A DNA stretch of 64,000 nucleotides from Nostoc sp. FACHB-892 (GCF_014698795.1 NZ_JACJTR010000017.1:99211-163210); one strand, 5' to 3'; counted from the stretch's first letter, positions 36,691 through 45,856 are shown. Notes: generated from the letters alone by a model not told the origin. A program made the numbers and translations.

Positions 36691-36848
36691 AAATTCAGGA
36701 TTGGCTAAATGCAAACAGCATTGAAATTACTGAGAATTATACACAATCTTTACAATTAAATTATTCTCAGTTGCGATCACAATTATACCAATTCTGCATG
36801 AAGATGGAGGTGGTGGCGGATGTGGTGGCGGTTAAATGAGTTTGGCTG

Positions 36849-38051
36849 CTACTCTTTCGAGAGAAATAAACGCTGGACGCATTTAAAAATTACCGGTTGT
36901 AAAAAAAAGCGTTCCTTATTATCGTCTTTGATAGTTTCTACTAATGCCCTGCGCTTTAAGGATAAAAGCGCAGCCAAAATTTCTCCATTTGAAAGATGAT
37001 TTTCAAGATGTAATAGTATTTCTTCACGAGTCAATCCCTGCGCTTGTGTAGCTAAATACTTAATTAGGATTTGTTCCAGCATCGAAATCTGCCTCAACCA
37101 TTGCGCCACTAATGGCTCAAATTCACCCGTAACTAAGGTTCCAGAAGCTAAAAACTCTCCCACATCCCCAGCAAATAATTCCTGAATAAAATTTGCTGCC
37201 ATGTTTAAAAATAAGGGATTGCCACCATACTGATTTACCAAGGCAATCCACTGCTGGGCATCAAAGATGAGTTGATGATGCTGCAAAAGCTCAATTGCCC
37301 CTTCCATCAAACCACTGAGTGGGAAAATAACTGCACCATTCCCACTCAAAGTATTTAATCCCTCTGGTTGTTCTCGACTGGTCAAAATCACACAACTCGA
37401 ATGATTCGTTTGCACTACAGAGCGCAGAAAACCAGCGTAAGATTCGTATTCTAAACGATATTGCCCCGCGCGATTGCCACCCAAAATCCGATCCCAACCA
37501 TCAAAAACAAACAGGGTTTGGGGTAGTAGAGGTGGAAGCGAATCTATCGTTGGTGGAGTCAGATGAAACCCAAACCACAGAGTTTGCTGAAAACTAGATT
37601 GCAAAGCTGTGGCAAGTTTTGCTGCTACAGCCGTTTTGCCGATACCCCCCATCCCTGTAATTGCAATCAAGCGCGTTCCTTGCTTAATTGCCTGGGTGAG
37701 TGTCGCCAGTTCGTAACGCCGCCCAAAGAACAAAAGAATATTTGGGATTTGGGTTTTATCAGATAGAGACGAGTTGAGGGGACGTTCAAGCAAGTCTTGC
37801 CAATTCAAACTCAAAACTTGACAAAATGCTTTGAATACAGAGGCATCAATGGCATTACCTTTGAGGAAGCGTTTCCATGTCGGTAAAGATATACCCACAG
37901 CAAATACTTCTGCATTTTCCCAGTCACGCCCAGGTTCGAGAATTTCACTTGCTTGTTCTAAAAAGCGTGGATTATCAATTGTCCAACCTTTTTCTTGACG
38001 AGCTTGTTTGACAATTTGCAGTCCATTAAGCGAAAGTTTGAGGCTAGCCAT
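36849..38051 (-). CDS. STAND-type NTPase with N-terminal helix-turn-helix-like domain
   Basis: This 400-residue protein begins with a regulator-like region (LNGLQIVKQARQEKGWTIDN ... LPTWKRFLKGNAIDASVFKA) typical of cyanobacterial NB-ARC proteins. The NTPase core follows: FFGRRYELATLTQAI, Walker A GMGGIGKTAVAAKLA, Walker B LFVFDGWDRI, CVILTSREQPEG and a GNPLFLNMAANFIQ segment (GxP motif). It ends shortly after the winged-helix part, without the WD40 or TPR repeats usually fused to this family. It could be a naturally short form or truncated. Such proteins act as signalling or defence switches. Confidence 0.8.
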   Translation of the reverse strand: MASLKLSLNGLQIVKQARQEKGWTIDNPRFLEQASEILEPGRDWENAEVFAVGISLPTWKRFLKGNAIDASVFKAFCQVLSLNWQDLLERPLNSSLSDKTQIPNILLFFGRRYELATLTQAIKQGTRLIAITGMGGIGKTAVAAKLATALQSSFQQTLWFGFHLTPPTIDSLPPLLPQTLFVFDGWDRILGGNRAGQYRLEYESYAGFLRSVVQTNHSSCVILTSREQPEGLNTLSGNGAVIFPLSGLMEGAIELLQHHQLIFDAQQWIALVNQYGGNPLFLNMAANFIQELFAGDVGEFLASGTLVTGEFEPLVAQWLRQISMLEQILIKYLATQAQGLTREEILLHLENHLSNGEILAALLSLKRRALVETIKDDNKERFFLQPVIFKCVQRLFLSKE

Positions 38052-38226
38052 TTAGACAACAATAAGCACACGCATTCAGCATTTTACTGTACTCTGACTG
38101 GCGACTCTACGCAAATTAAATTTTACCCTACTACACTACTGGTCTGTCAAGCTAAAAATTGTGAGTTTGAGGGAAATAGAAAGACTATTAACTGTAAACC
38201 TCACCAGATATTCTAAATAACTGATT

Positions 38227-38720
38227 ATGCTCAAGACCTATATTGTCCGGTTAAGTCAAGAGAGACGGCAGACCCTACAAGATTTGGTATCCATAGGCAA
38301 TACTCAAATCTAGAGTTGCACATATATATTTTTCCATTAAGATAGATAATCCCTGTCTCGAAATTATTGCTCAAAGGGAATCCTAGCTTTTTTTTGGGTC
38401 AAAAAAGAGAGTCTTGCAACTTGTTACTCAAACTCATCTTTACTTTTTAAGTCTTAATACGGTTTAATAAGTATAAATTTATTTGTTTTACGGATAAAAT
38501 GATTTAGCGATCGCAGGATCTGACAAAACCGCATAGCTCCCTGTCCGCAATGACCCGACAATGCCTAGATCGTCGGATTCCTGATCTCGAAACTTTAGAA
38601 CAAGAAACAACGGCTTGGTATATTCAACGCAATCATTCACAAAGGTCTGTAAATTGGCAGTTCACAACAGCGGATGCCCGTATCCGTTTCAAGCGTCTTT
38701 ATCCACAAATAGAAAATTGA
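38227..38720 (+). pseudogene. IS630 family transposase remnant (both ends, middle lost)
   Basis: The start MLKTYIVRLSQERRQTLQDL (from ATG 38227) is the typical IS630 N-terminus and breaks after about 28 codons. From 38541 another open stretch reads LSAMTRQCLDRRIPDLETLE, then QETTAWYIQRNHSQRSVNWQ and FTTADARIRFKRLYP, the typical IS630 C-terminus, to a stop at 38720. The catalytic DDE middle is missing. Thus an internally deleted insertion sequence. Confidence 0.75.
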
Positions 38721-39322
38721 CAGACCACTACAGAATTTTTCTTGTATATTAGACATCTCCGAAAATGAATGTAGAAACGTCGCAAAGCAACGTCTCTACA
38801 AGGGTTTCAGGTAACGCATAATTAATTTCTAGAGATGTCTATTACATAGATTTTGTCAAGCTCAAATTTAGACCAGTGAAATGAAGAGCTGAAACTGAAC
38901 TTGCTTACCTGATATCAAATAACTTCTAATTGAATGTGTAACTGCTAGTCCCCAGTAATATTACTGGAGGCGTACCAATAAGGCGATGGAAGATTTATCC
39001 AAATACCTTTGCCTTAACTAGATTTAAATCAAGGAGAAACTCAAATGGCTATTATTGAATGGCACTAAGAAAAGCTCTATAAGCACTACAGCCTTTAAAA
39101 CTATTGAACAGTGTAGGGATGGATCTCCTTGATGCAGCGTCATGGAAGCGATCGCCGATGAAATGAGCGTGTTCTTTGCGCTCGTCTACACCATTGCTGT
39201 GCCTTGCTCCAGACAGTGGAATCAGATGTACAAGTTGTCCAAAAATTTCTTGACCCCTTAATGACCAAACCACGGCATGAATTACGCAAACAATTGCAAA
39301 CTGCTTAAACCGCAAGTGTTTC
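38721..39322. other. Intergenic stretch with decayed coding traces upstream of the biosynthetic genes
   Basis: Contains a dispersed-type repeat near 38773-38803 (GAAACGTCGCAAAGCAACGT). At 39138-39280 there are two overlapping frames of protein-like character (EAIADEMSVFFALVYTIA and, shifted, TVESDVQVVQKFLDPLMTKP), suggesting a frameshifted remnant I cannot identify. Confidence 0.35.
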
Positions 39323-39432
39323 AGCTTTTCTTAGTGCCATTCATTACAGAAGTCATGGATACAGCTGATCTAGACAAAGTTGCTCAAGTCGCAGATGTGA
39401 TCCAAATTGGCGCTCGTAATAGGGTATCGGCC
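39323..39432 (+). pseudogene. DAHP synthase fragment (duplicate of the gene downstream)
   Basis: The frame gives FLVPFITEVMDTADLDKVAQ followed by VADVIQIGARN. This is nearly identical to ITEVMDTGDIDKVASIADVV in the intact DAHP synthase that starts 170 bp further on. Only about 35 codons of homology remain, without the rest of the barrel. It is a leftover of a second aroF-type gene or of a partial duplication. Confidence 0.75.
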
Positions 39433-39602
39433 GAGATACGTGCAAATAGGGACACGTTGTAAACTTTTGTAAAGTAAATTATCAAAAGCCTTATTTACCG
39501 TTGTTTCAGCCTTAACCTCAACTTGACTATTCAAGTGAAGACATTCACATAGTCTCAAGCATAGCCCCATTATTTACCATATTTAAGGAGAGTTTTAAAT
39601 TA

Positions 39603-40697
39603 ATGATTATCGTTATGAAGTCTGACAGTCCATCAGCAGAAATTGAGCGTGTAAGCTCTGAACTTCGTCGTTGGGACATTACACCAGAAAAATTGGAAGG
39701 TAAGCATAAAGTAGTGATTGGTTTGGTAGGTGATACGACAGAGATTGACATGAGACAAATCCAAAATTTGAGTTCTTTTATTGAGCAGGTTCTTCGAGTG
39801 AATAAGCCCTTTAAACGGGCTTCATTAGAATTTCGCTATGGTGAACCTAGTGAGATCGTTGTACCAACACCCAATGGACCTGTAACCTTTGGTCAAAACC
39901 ATTCTTTAGTTTTAGTAGCTGGGCCTTGTTCCGTAGAAAACGAAGAGATGATTGTAGAAACGGCACAGCGAGTCAAAGCAGCAGGAGCGCAATTTTTACG
40001 AGGAGGAGCCTACAAACCTCGTACCTCACCTTACGCTTTCCAGGGTCATGGTGAGAGTGCCTTAGAGTTGTTAGCTCAAGCTCGCGTTGTCACCGGGCTG
40101 GGGATCATCACAGAAGTCATGGATACAGGTGACATCGATAAGGTTGCATCTATTGCAGATGTGGTGCAAATCGGTGCCCGCAATATGCAGAATTTCTCGC
40201 TCCTCAAGAAAGTAGGAGCAACAGGTAAACCAGTTCTGCTCAAGCGCGGACTTGCAGCCACTATTGAAGATTGGTTGATGTCAGCCGAGTATATTCTGGC
40301 AGCAGGTAATCCCAATGTGATCTTATGCGAACGAGGAATTCGCACTTTTGACCGACAATATACTCGCAACACTTTAGATATATCTGCAATTCCAGTATTG
40401 CGAACCCTGACTCACTTACCAATTATGATTGATCCTAGCCATGCTACTGGTAAATCAGAGTTTGTTTCAACTATGTCTATGGCCTCTATTGCTGCCGGTG
40501 CAGATTCTTTGATGATTGAGGTACACCCCAATCCAGCCAAAGCACTTTCTGATGGGCCACAGTCTTTGACATTGGAAGCATTTGAAGAATTAATGCAAGA
40601 ATTAGCCAGCATCAGCAAATTCTTTGGTCGTTGGTCTAAAAGCAATAGCACAGTTGCAACGCCAAAGTTCACTACACGAGTTTCTAGCTTCGTTTAA
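39603..40697 (+). CDS. aroF: 3-deoxy-7-phosphoheptulonate (DAHP) synthase, class I beta
   Basis: This 364-residue enzyme condenses phosphoenolpyruvate and erythrose-4-phosphate, the entry step of the shikimate pathway. An N-terminal ferredoxin-like regulatory domain (about 1-75: VIGLVGDTTEIDMRQIQNLS) precedes the barrel. Active-site segments are VAGPCSVENEEMI, RGGAYKPRTSPYAFQG, VVQIGARNMQNFSLL, ERGIRTF and PIMIDPSHATGKSE. AAGGAGAG lies upstream of the ATG. It is the first of six rightward genes that end with an O-methyltransferase, so it likely boosts phenylalanine supply for the ammonia-lyase next door. A fragment of a second copy lies just upstream. Confidence 0.95.
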   Translation: MIIVMKSDSPSAEIERVSSELRRWDITPEKLEGKHKVVIGLVGDTTEIDMRQIQNLSSFIEQVLRVNKPFKRASLEFRYGEPSEIVVPTPNGPVTFGQNHSLVLVAGPCSVENEEMIVETAQRVKAAGAQFLRGGAYKPRTSPYAFQGHGESALELLAQARVVTGLGIITEVMDTGDIDKVASIADVVQIGARNMQNFSLLKKVGATGKPVLLKRGLAATIEDWLMSAEYILAAGNPNVILCERGIRTFDRQYTRNTLDISAIPVLRTLTHLPIMIDPSHATGKSEFVSTMSMASIAAGADSLMIEVHPNPAKALSDGPQSLTLEAFEELMQELASISKFFGRWSKSNSTVATPKFTTRVSSFV

Positions 40698-40746
40698 CTT
40701 TAGATCAGTGGTGTTGCTGGCTTTACACAACATTTTTGCATAAAAC

Positions 40747-40792
40747 CTTACCTTACCTCTGGTAAGTATAGAAATGTTTCAGTTAAGGTAAG
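40747..40792 (+). promoter_or_regulatory. Inverted repeat between aroF and the PAL gene
   Basis: CTTACCTTA and TAAGGTAAG form a 9-bp perfect inverted pair separated by 28 bases, with a nested CTTACC-TCT-GGTAAG hairpin. It could be a terminator, attenuator or processing hairpin in the 190-bp gap. The role is undetermined. Confidence 0.35.
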
Positions 40793-40886
40793 CAAGTCAA
40801 TCCAACTTCCGACAGCAACGCCGGATCGCACCGATCAAACAATATATTTCTACGACTAGCTGCAATTTTAGAGCCAAACAACTCCG

Positions 40887-42584
40887 ATGAATACAGTATC
40901 CTTAAGCACAGACAAGACTTCTAAATATTCAGCTTCTTTCTCAGGAAAGATAGACGAAACAATTATTGTTGGTGAAAAAATTCTGACAATTGATGAAGTC
41001 GTTAGCGTCGCACGTCATGATGCTTTGGTACGCGTGACCGATAATCAGAATGTATTACAAGGAATCCAAGCTTCTCGTGACTATATTTCTCATGCCGTTG
41101 AAACTGGTCAGGCTATTTATGGTGTGACTAGCGGCTTTGGTGGTATGGCTAATGTTGTCATCTCGCCTGAGTGTGCACCTTTATTGCAGAATAACCTTGT
41201 CTGGTTTCTCAAATCAGGTGCAGGGCAGAGATTACCACTGGCTGATGTCCGCGCTGCCATGTTGTTGCGGATAAACTCACATTTGTATGGTGCATCTGGT
41301 ATCCGTCTAGAACTGATTCAGCGTTTAGAAAAGTTTTTGAATGCTGGTGTTACACCCCATGTTTATGAATTTGGTTCCATCGGTGCAAGTGGCGATTTAG
41401 TGCCACTATCTTACATTACTGGGGCAATGATTGGTCTAGATCCTAGCTACACCGTTGATTTTAATGGTACAGAAATGGATGCTCCCACAGCCTTGAAAAA
41501 GCTCGGTTTAGAGCCATTGCAACTACTTCCGAAAGAAGGGTTAGCAATGATGAATGGTACTTCTGTGATGACTGCGATCGCTGCTAATTGCGTTTACGAT
41601 ACCAAAACTTTATTAACCCTAACAATGGGGACTCATGCCTTAGCTATTCAAGGTTTAAATGGAACTAATCAATCCTTTCACCCATTTATTCATCAGTTAA
41701 AACCGCATCCGGGGCAAAAATGGGCTGCTTCTCAAATGCTCAACTTGCTTGCAGGTTCTTCCTTAGTTCGTGAAGAATTAGATGGTTCTCACGATTATCG
41801 AGGTACGCATTTAATTCAAGACCGTTATTCGCTGCGCTGTCTACCCCAATATTTAGGGCCGATTATTGATGGTATTGAGCAAATTAGCAAACAAATTGAA
41901 GTAGAGATTAACTCAGCGACAGACAACCCACTGATTGATGTAGAAAACCAAGCTAGTTATCACGGTGGTAACTTCTTAGGACAGTACGTCAGCATCGGTA
42001 TGGATCAGCTGCGTCACTATATTGGGTTGTTGGCTAAACATTTGGATGTACAAATAGCCTGTTTGGTAGCACCAGAATTTAATAATGGACTGCCAGCATC
42101 TTTAGTAGGGAACAGCGAACGTAGTGTGAACATGGGGCTAAAGGGTCTGCAAATAGCCGGAAACTCTATCATGCCGTTATTGACCTTCTACGGCAATTCC
42201 ATAGCCGACAGATTTCCTACGCATGCCGAACAATTTAATCAAAATATCAATAGTCAAGGTTTTGCTTCTGCAAATTTAGCCCGACACTCTGTAGAAATTT
42301 TCCAACAATATATGGCGATCGCACTGATGTTTGTGGTGCAAGCAGTTGACTTACGCACCTATGCAGTCGCTAAACATTATGACGCTCGTGCTTGCCTATC
42401 ACCTGCTACAAGAGATTTGTATATAGCAATTCGGGATGTAGTCGGACAGCCACCTGCTGCTGACCGTCCTTACATTTGGAATGACCACGAACAAGGCCTA
42501 GACTTACATATTGCTCGGATTGCAGCTGATATCGCCTCTGGTGGACAAATTGTCGCTGCTATTAACAATCTTGTGACCAACTAA
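40887..42584 (+). CDS. pal: Phenylalanine ammonia-lyase (MIO enzyme)
   Basis: This 565-residue enzyme closely resembles the Anabaena variabilis enzyme. It has the MIO-forming Ala167-Ser168-Gly169 in FGSIGASGDLVP, catalytic Tyr78 in AIYGVTSGFGGM, and NGTSVMTAIAANC, SATDNPLIDVE and FPTHAEQFNQNINSQG. The selectivity pair Phe107-Leu108 (NNLVWFLKSG) predicts phenylalanine, since tyrosine lyases carry His at the first position. The product is trans-cinnamate plus ammonia. It follows aroF and precedes an acyl-CoA-ligase-like gene by 91 bp, so cinnamate is probably activated next. Histidine lyase is excluded by the Phe-Leu pair and overall similarity; a phenylalanine aminomutase is less likely but not excluded by eye. 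Confidence 0.93.
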   Translation: MNTVSLSTDKTSKYSASFSGKIDETIIVGEKILTIDEVVSVARHDALVRVTDNQNVLQGIQASRDYISHAVETGQAIYGVTSGFGGMANVVISPECAPLLQNNLVWFLKSGAGQRLPLADVRAAMLLRINSHLYGASGIRLELIQRLEKFLNAGVTPHVYEFGSIGASGDLVPLSYITGAMIGLDPSYTVDFNGTEMDAPTALKKLGLEPLQLLPKEGLAMMNGTSVMTAIAANCVYDTKTLLTLTMGTHALAIQGLNGTNQSFHPFIHQLKPHPGQKWAASQMLNLLAGSSLVREELDGSHDYRGTHLIQDRYSLRCLPQYLGPIIDGIEQISKQIEVEINSATDNPLIDVENQASYHGGNFLGQYVSIGMDQLRHYIGLLAKHLDVQIACLVAPEFNNGLPASLVGNSERSVNMGLKGLQIAGNSIMPLLTFYGNSIADRFPTHAEQFNQNINSQGFASANLARHSVEIFQQYMAIALMFVVQAVDLRTYAVAKHYDARACLSPATRDLYIAIRDVVGQPPAADRPYIWNDHEQGLDLHIARIAADIASGGQIVAAINNLVTN

Positions 42585-42675
42585 AATTGAGTAGTTTGAT
42601 TGATGATTTTATTGCCTAGAGCATCATCTAGAGGCTAATCGTCACCGCATTCAACAATCCTAATTACTTACAATT

Positions 42676-44208
42676 ATGAACATCGCACATTATGTGGAGC
42701 GAGGACATCGCTTATTGCCTAATAAGATTGCCCTGATTTTTGAAGATAAATCTTTTACTTACAAACAGCTTGATGAGTTAGCAGGGCAAGTAGCAAACGG
42801 TTTAAAAGGATTAGGAATTAAAAAAGGCGATCGCGTGGCTTTGTTTTTGCCAAATATTCCAGAGTTTGTGATTTCTTATCTTGGCATTCTTAAAATTGGC
42901 GCTGTTGCAGTTTCCATCAACGTTATGTTGAAAACTGCTGAAGTTAGTTACATTCTCAACGATTGTGCAGTCAAAGCTATCATTACCACAGAATCCCAAA
43001 GTGAGCAGATATCAGAGGCAGACTTACCCGAATTACAACATATTTTCATTGCTGAAGGGAAAGCCAATAAGGGAACAACTTTAGCACAACTGATAGCTAA
43101 TGCTTCTCCAGAGTCACCTGCACTAGAGATGGAACGCCATGCCCCTGCTTGTATTCTCTATACTTCAGGTACGACAGGCTTTCCTAAAGGTGCTACTCTT
43201 TCCCACGGCAATGTCATTTCTAACAGCTACGCAGCGAATCGGTGTTATCGTCTTAGTAATAGCGATCGCTTACTGCTATATTTGCCACTGTTCCATTGTT
43301 TTGGTCAAAACGCCATTTTAAATACTGGTTTTAGTGCCTGTGCAACTATTATTCTATACCGTCGCTTTGACCTCGAAAAACTACTTGAAAGCCTTCGTGA
43401 ATATCAAGCTACAATGCTTTTTGGCGTGCCCACAGTATTTATCAAAATACTGAATAAAGATATCTCTGCGAAGCATCTCAAGAGCATACGTTATTACTTT
43501 TCAGCCGCTGCACCAATGCCAATTGAAATCGCCCAAAAATGGCATGATAAATATGGAGATTTTATCCATGAAGGTTATGGTTTAACGGAAACATCACCAT
43601 TTGCGACTTATAACAATGACTTGAATTACAAACTGGGTTCAATTGGTACTCCAATTGATAATGTAGAAATCCAGATTGTTGATAGTTATGGTCATCAGGT
43701 ACAACCAGGCAAGTTGGGTGAAATTATAGTTCGAGGGCCAAATGTCATGCTTGGCTATTGGAATCGTCCTTTAGAAACTGCGGCAGTAATTAAAAATGGT
43801 TGGTTCCATACTGGTGATATTGGCCGTATGGATGAGGATGGATTCTTCTATATTGTTGACCGCTTGAAAGATATGATCAATTTATCAGGATTTAAAGTTT
43901 ATCCAACTGAAGTTGAAAATATCATTTATCAACATCCAGCAGTTGCCGAAGTTGCTGTATATGGTGTTCCTGACCCCATTAAAGGCGAGATAGTTAAAGC
44001 TAACATTGTGCTTAAGGCTGGTCAAATAATTACAGAAGCACAAATCAAGGAATTCTGTTCTCCAAAAATAGCAACTTATAAGATTCCCGAAGCTATTGAT
44101 TTTGTTTCTGGAATTCCCAAGAATCCAACTGGTAAAGTTTTGAAAATGCTTTTGAGACAAGAAATAACGCCAAATCTTTCTCCAGCCAAGATGCTAACAA
44201 ATAGTTAA
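42676..44208 (+). CDS. AMP-dependent acyl-CoA ligase (cinnamate/4-coumarate-CoA ligase-like)
   Basis: This 510-residue adenylate-forming enzyme has P-loop YTSGTTGFPKGATLSHGN at 162-179 and GYGLTETSPFA at 301-311. WFHTGDIGRMDEDGFFYIVD, then RLKDMINLSGFKVYPTEVE, and the catalytic Lys in NPTGKVLK follow. This is a complete acyl-CoA synthetase, not an NRPS domain, and no carrier protein is fused. Situated directly after the ammonia-lyase, cinnamate is the obvious candidate acid, giving cinnamoyl-AMP and cinnamoyl-CoA. Medium- or long-chain fatty acids are the alternative, as the family is broad. Confidence 0.88.
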   Translation: MNIAHYVERGHRLLPNKIALIFEDKSFTYKQLDELAGQVANGLKGLGIKKGDRVALFLPNIPEFVISYLGILKIGAVAVSINVMLKTAEVSYILNDCAVKAIITTESQSEQISEADLPELQHIFIAEGKANKGTTLAQLIANASPESPALEMERHAPACILYTSGTTGFPKGATLSHGNVISNSYAANRCYRLSNSDRLLLYLPLFHCFGQNAILNTGFSACATIILYRRFDLEKLLESLREYQATMLFGVPTVFIKILNKDISAKHLKSIRYYFSAAAPMPIEIAQKWHDKYGDFIHEGYGLTETSPFATYNNDLNYKLGSIGTPIDNVEIQIVDSYGHQVQPGKLGEIIVRGPNVMLGYWNRPLETAAVIKNGWFHTGDIGRMDEDGFFYIVDRLKDMINLSGFKVYPTEVENIIYQHPAVAEVAVYGVPDPIKGEIVKANIVLKAGQIITEAQIKEFCSPKIATYKIPEAIDFVSGIPKNPTGKVLKMLLRQEITPNLSPAKMLTNS

Positions 44209-44272
44209 TTATATACAGGGCTTATTTATTATGTATGCCTCATTTTCCCTCTATCAATCATGGAAATAAAAC

Positions 44273-44959
44273 ATGACTCTTGATTTAATACAGCAAACTG
44301 AAGTTGCTACAAAGCTTACTTGTAAATTCAAAATTGCAAAATCTCCCCTTGAAAACCATCAATGCCAGTCTTTAATATCAGAGATATATTACAAAAAGCT
44401 GGGAATTACATTCTCGGAATCACACTATGATATTGAAGCTAAGATCGAATTGTATCCTCATCATTATTTAATGGGATTAGTTAATGATGAATTAGTAGCA
44501 TGTATGGGATTATATCTACACAGTACTAATCCTGAAAGATACGCTAAAGTAACTGAAGAGGATATTGAACAGCTCTTGATTCCAGTTGGAGTAGCCAACA
44601 GATACTCAGGAAAAAATATTAGGGAATTGAGCAAATTTGTTGTCAAAGATGAGTGGCGCAATAAAGGCATTGGAAAATTATTGATGGGAGTAGCGCACTC
44701 TAAAGACTTCATTCACATGAACGAAGAAAAACCACATCTTTTAGTTGCTTGTGCAAATGTCTCAATCTTCAAATATTTTTCAGATGCTCTAAATATCCAT
44801 ACTCGCATCATCAAGCCAGTTCCTTTTTATAAAATTCATGAATTTTACCGAGCCGGTAGCGAACCTATGGAAAGCCGCCTCATAATTCCAGACATTGATA
44901 TTCCGGCTCAATGGTATCAGCATTCTCCAATTCCTGGAGAGTATGAGATAAAAATATAG
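44273..44959 (+). CDS. GNAT-fold N-acyltransferase (FeeM / N-acyl amino acid synthase-like)
   Basis: The 228-residue protein has a GNAT core with the cofactor loop EWRNKGIGKLLMG (128-139) preceded by NIRELSKFVVKD. The arrangement GLVNDELVACMGLYLHS then RELSKFVVK resembles FeeM-type N-acyl amino acid synthases and autoinducer-synthase-like enzymes rather than short acetyltransferases. It would transfer an acyl group, plausibly cinnamoyl or fatty acyl, to an amine or amino acid. It sits 64 bp after the ligase gene. Substrates are inferred only from context. Confidence 0.7.
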   Translation: MTLDLIQQTEVATKLTCKFKIAKSPLENHQCQSLISEIYYKKLGITFSESHYDIEAKIELYPHHYLMGLVNDELVACMGLYLHSTNPERYAKVTEEDIEQLLIPVGVANRYSGKNIRELSKFVVKDEWRNKGIGKLLMGVAHSKDFIHMNEEKPHLLVACANVSIFKYFSDALNIHTRIIKPVPFYKIHEFYRAGSEPMESRLIIPDIDIPAQWYQHSPIPGEYEIKI

Positions 44960-45079
44960 CTCTGGCTATAGCTATGAGAAAGCATCAATCTAGCTTTCTC
45001 ATAATCACAAGTCTTACGGATGAACAAAAAAGTTCATCAGTAATGCTTCAATTGTCCATCAAACTTTAATCAAGGATAG

Positions 45080-45856
45080 ATGTTTATGTTGGAAACACAA
45101 GTCAAACGAAATCTGTATGCAATTTATGAATCTCAAATTGAAAGTGCACGATTACGATTCGAGCAAAACTCTGGTTTAGAGAAAATTTTCTCTCCAGATA
45201 TCGATTCTACAGTTTTGGAGCTGTATTTAATCTACTTCAATGCCCACGGTGTAGCCATGACTGATGCAGTAGAAGATTGGATCAATCGGGCTGGCGATCG
45301 CTGCTTACAATTAGGATACACAGAACTAGGTCAATTGCTGCGTACCCATGCCCAGCAGGAAGCCGGTCATCATTTGATGATGATTGAAGATACTCACTCT
45401 TTAGTTGCTAGCTGGAATACTCGCTACACACAGCAATTAAACGCAGAATGGTTCCTCTCACTCCCAATAGCTGAAAGTACCCATCGTTACCGCCAACTCC
45501 ATGAAGATGTGATTGCTAGTAATACTCCTTTTGCTCAGGTAGCTATTGAATATGAAATCGAAATGCTATCCGTGCGCTACGGTTCGCAGTTGATTCAGCA
45601 ATCTCAAAAAGTTCTCGGCTCAAAAATTACTGAAGGCTTGACCTTCATGGAAGAGCACGTAAGCGTAGATATCGGTCATACCCAACTTAATGCCAAACTT
45701 CTCAAGAACTTTCTCCAAGAATACCCTGAGAATGTGAACGTATTGGTTGAGATTGGAGGTAAAGCCCTTGATGCTTATGCTGGTTTCCTGAATCATTGCT
45801 TACGCAGCGCCCAAGAACATGCTCGTACCTTAGCTGGAATTACGCAAGTGTCATAG
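45080..45856 (+). CDS. Heme-oxygenase-like diiron oxidase candidate (iron-containing redox enzyme family)
   Basis: This 258-residue all-helical protein carries candidate metal ligands in the pattern of HDO enzymes: His90/Glu94/His97 in RTHAQQEAGHH, Glu157-Glu161 in IEYEIEM, and His193, Asp197, His200 in EEHVSVDIGHTQ. Relatives such as UndA, BesC and SznF use a diiron centre and O2 to decarboxylate, cleave or N-oxygenate small acids and amines. No heme-oxygenase proximal motif is seen. It is placed between the acyltransferase and methyltransferase genes, so it probably oxidises the acylated intermediate. The start may be the ATG at 45086, which is better spaced from AAGGA. Confidence 0.78.
   Translation: MFMLETQVKRNLYAIYESQIESARLRFEQNSGLEKIFSPDIDSTVLELYLIYFNAHGVAMTDAVEDWINRAGDRCLQLGYTELGQLLRTHAQQEAGHHLMMIEDTHSLVASWNTRYTQQLNAEWFLSLPIAESTHRYRQLHEDVIASNTPFAQVAIEYEIEMLSVRYGSQLIQQSQKVLGSKITEGLTFMEEHVSVDIGHTQLNAKLLKNFLQEYPENVNVLVEIGGKALDAYAGFLNHCLRSAQEHARTLAGITQVS

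Noticed and set aside
40887..42584. Tyrosine ammonia-lyase or histidine ammonia-lyase
   Set aside because: The selectivity pair is Phe-Leu rather than His-Leu or Ser-His, and similarity to Anabaena PAL is very high.
45080..45856. Ordinary heme oxygenase or TenA thiaminase
   Set aside because: The clustered Glu/His/Asp candidates fit a diiron site, and the TenA active-site Cys pattern and heme-oxygenase proximal motif are not seen.
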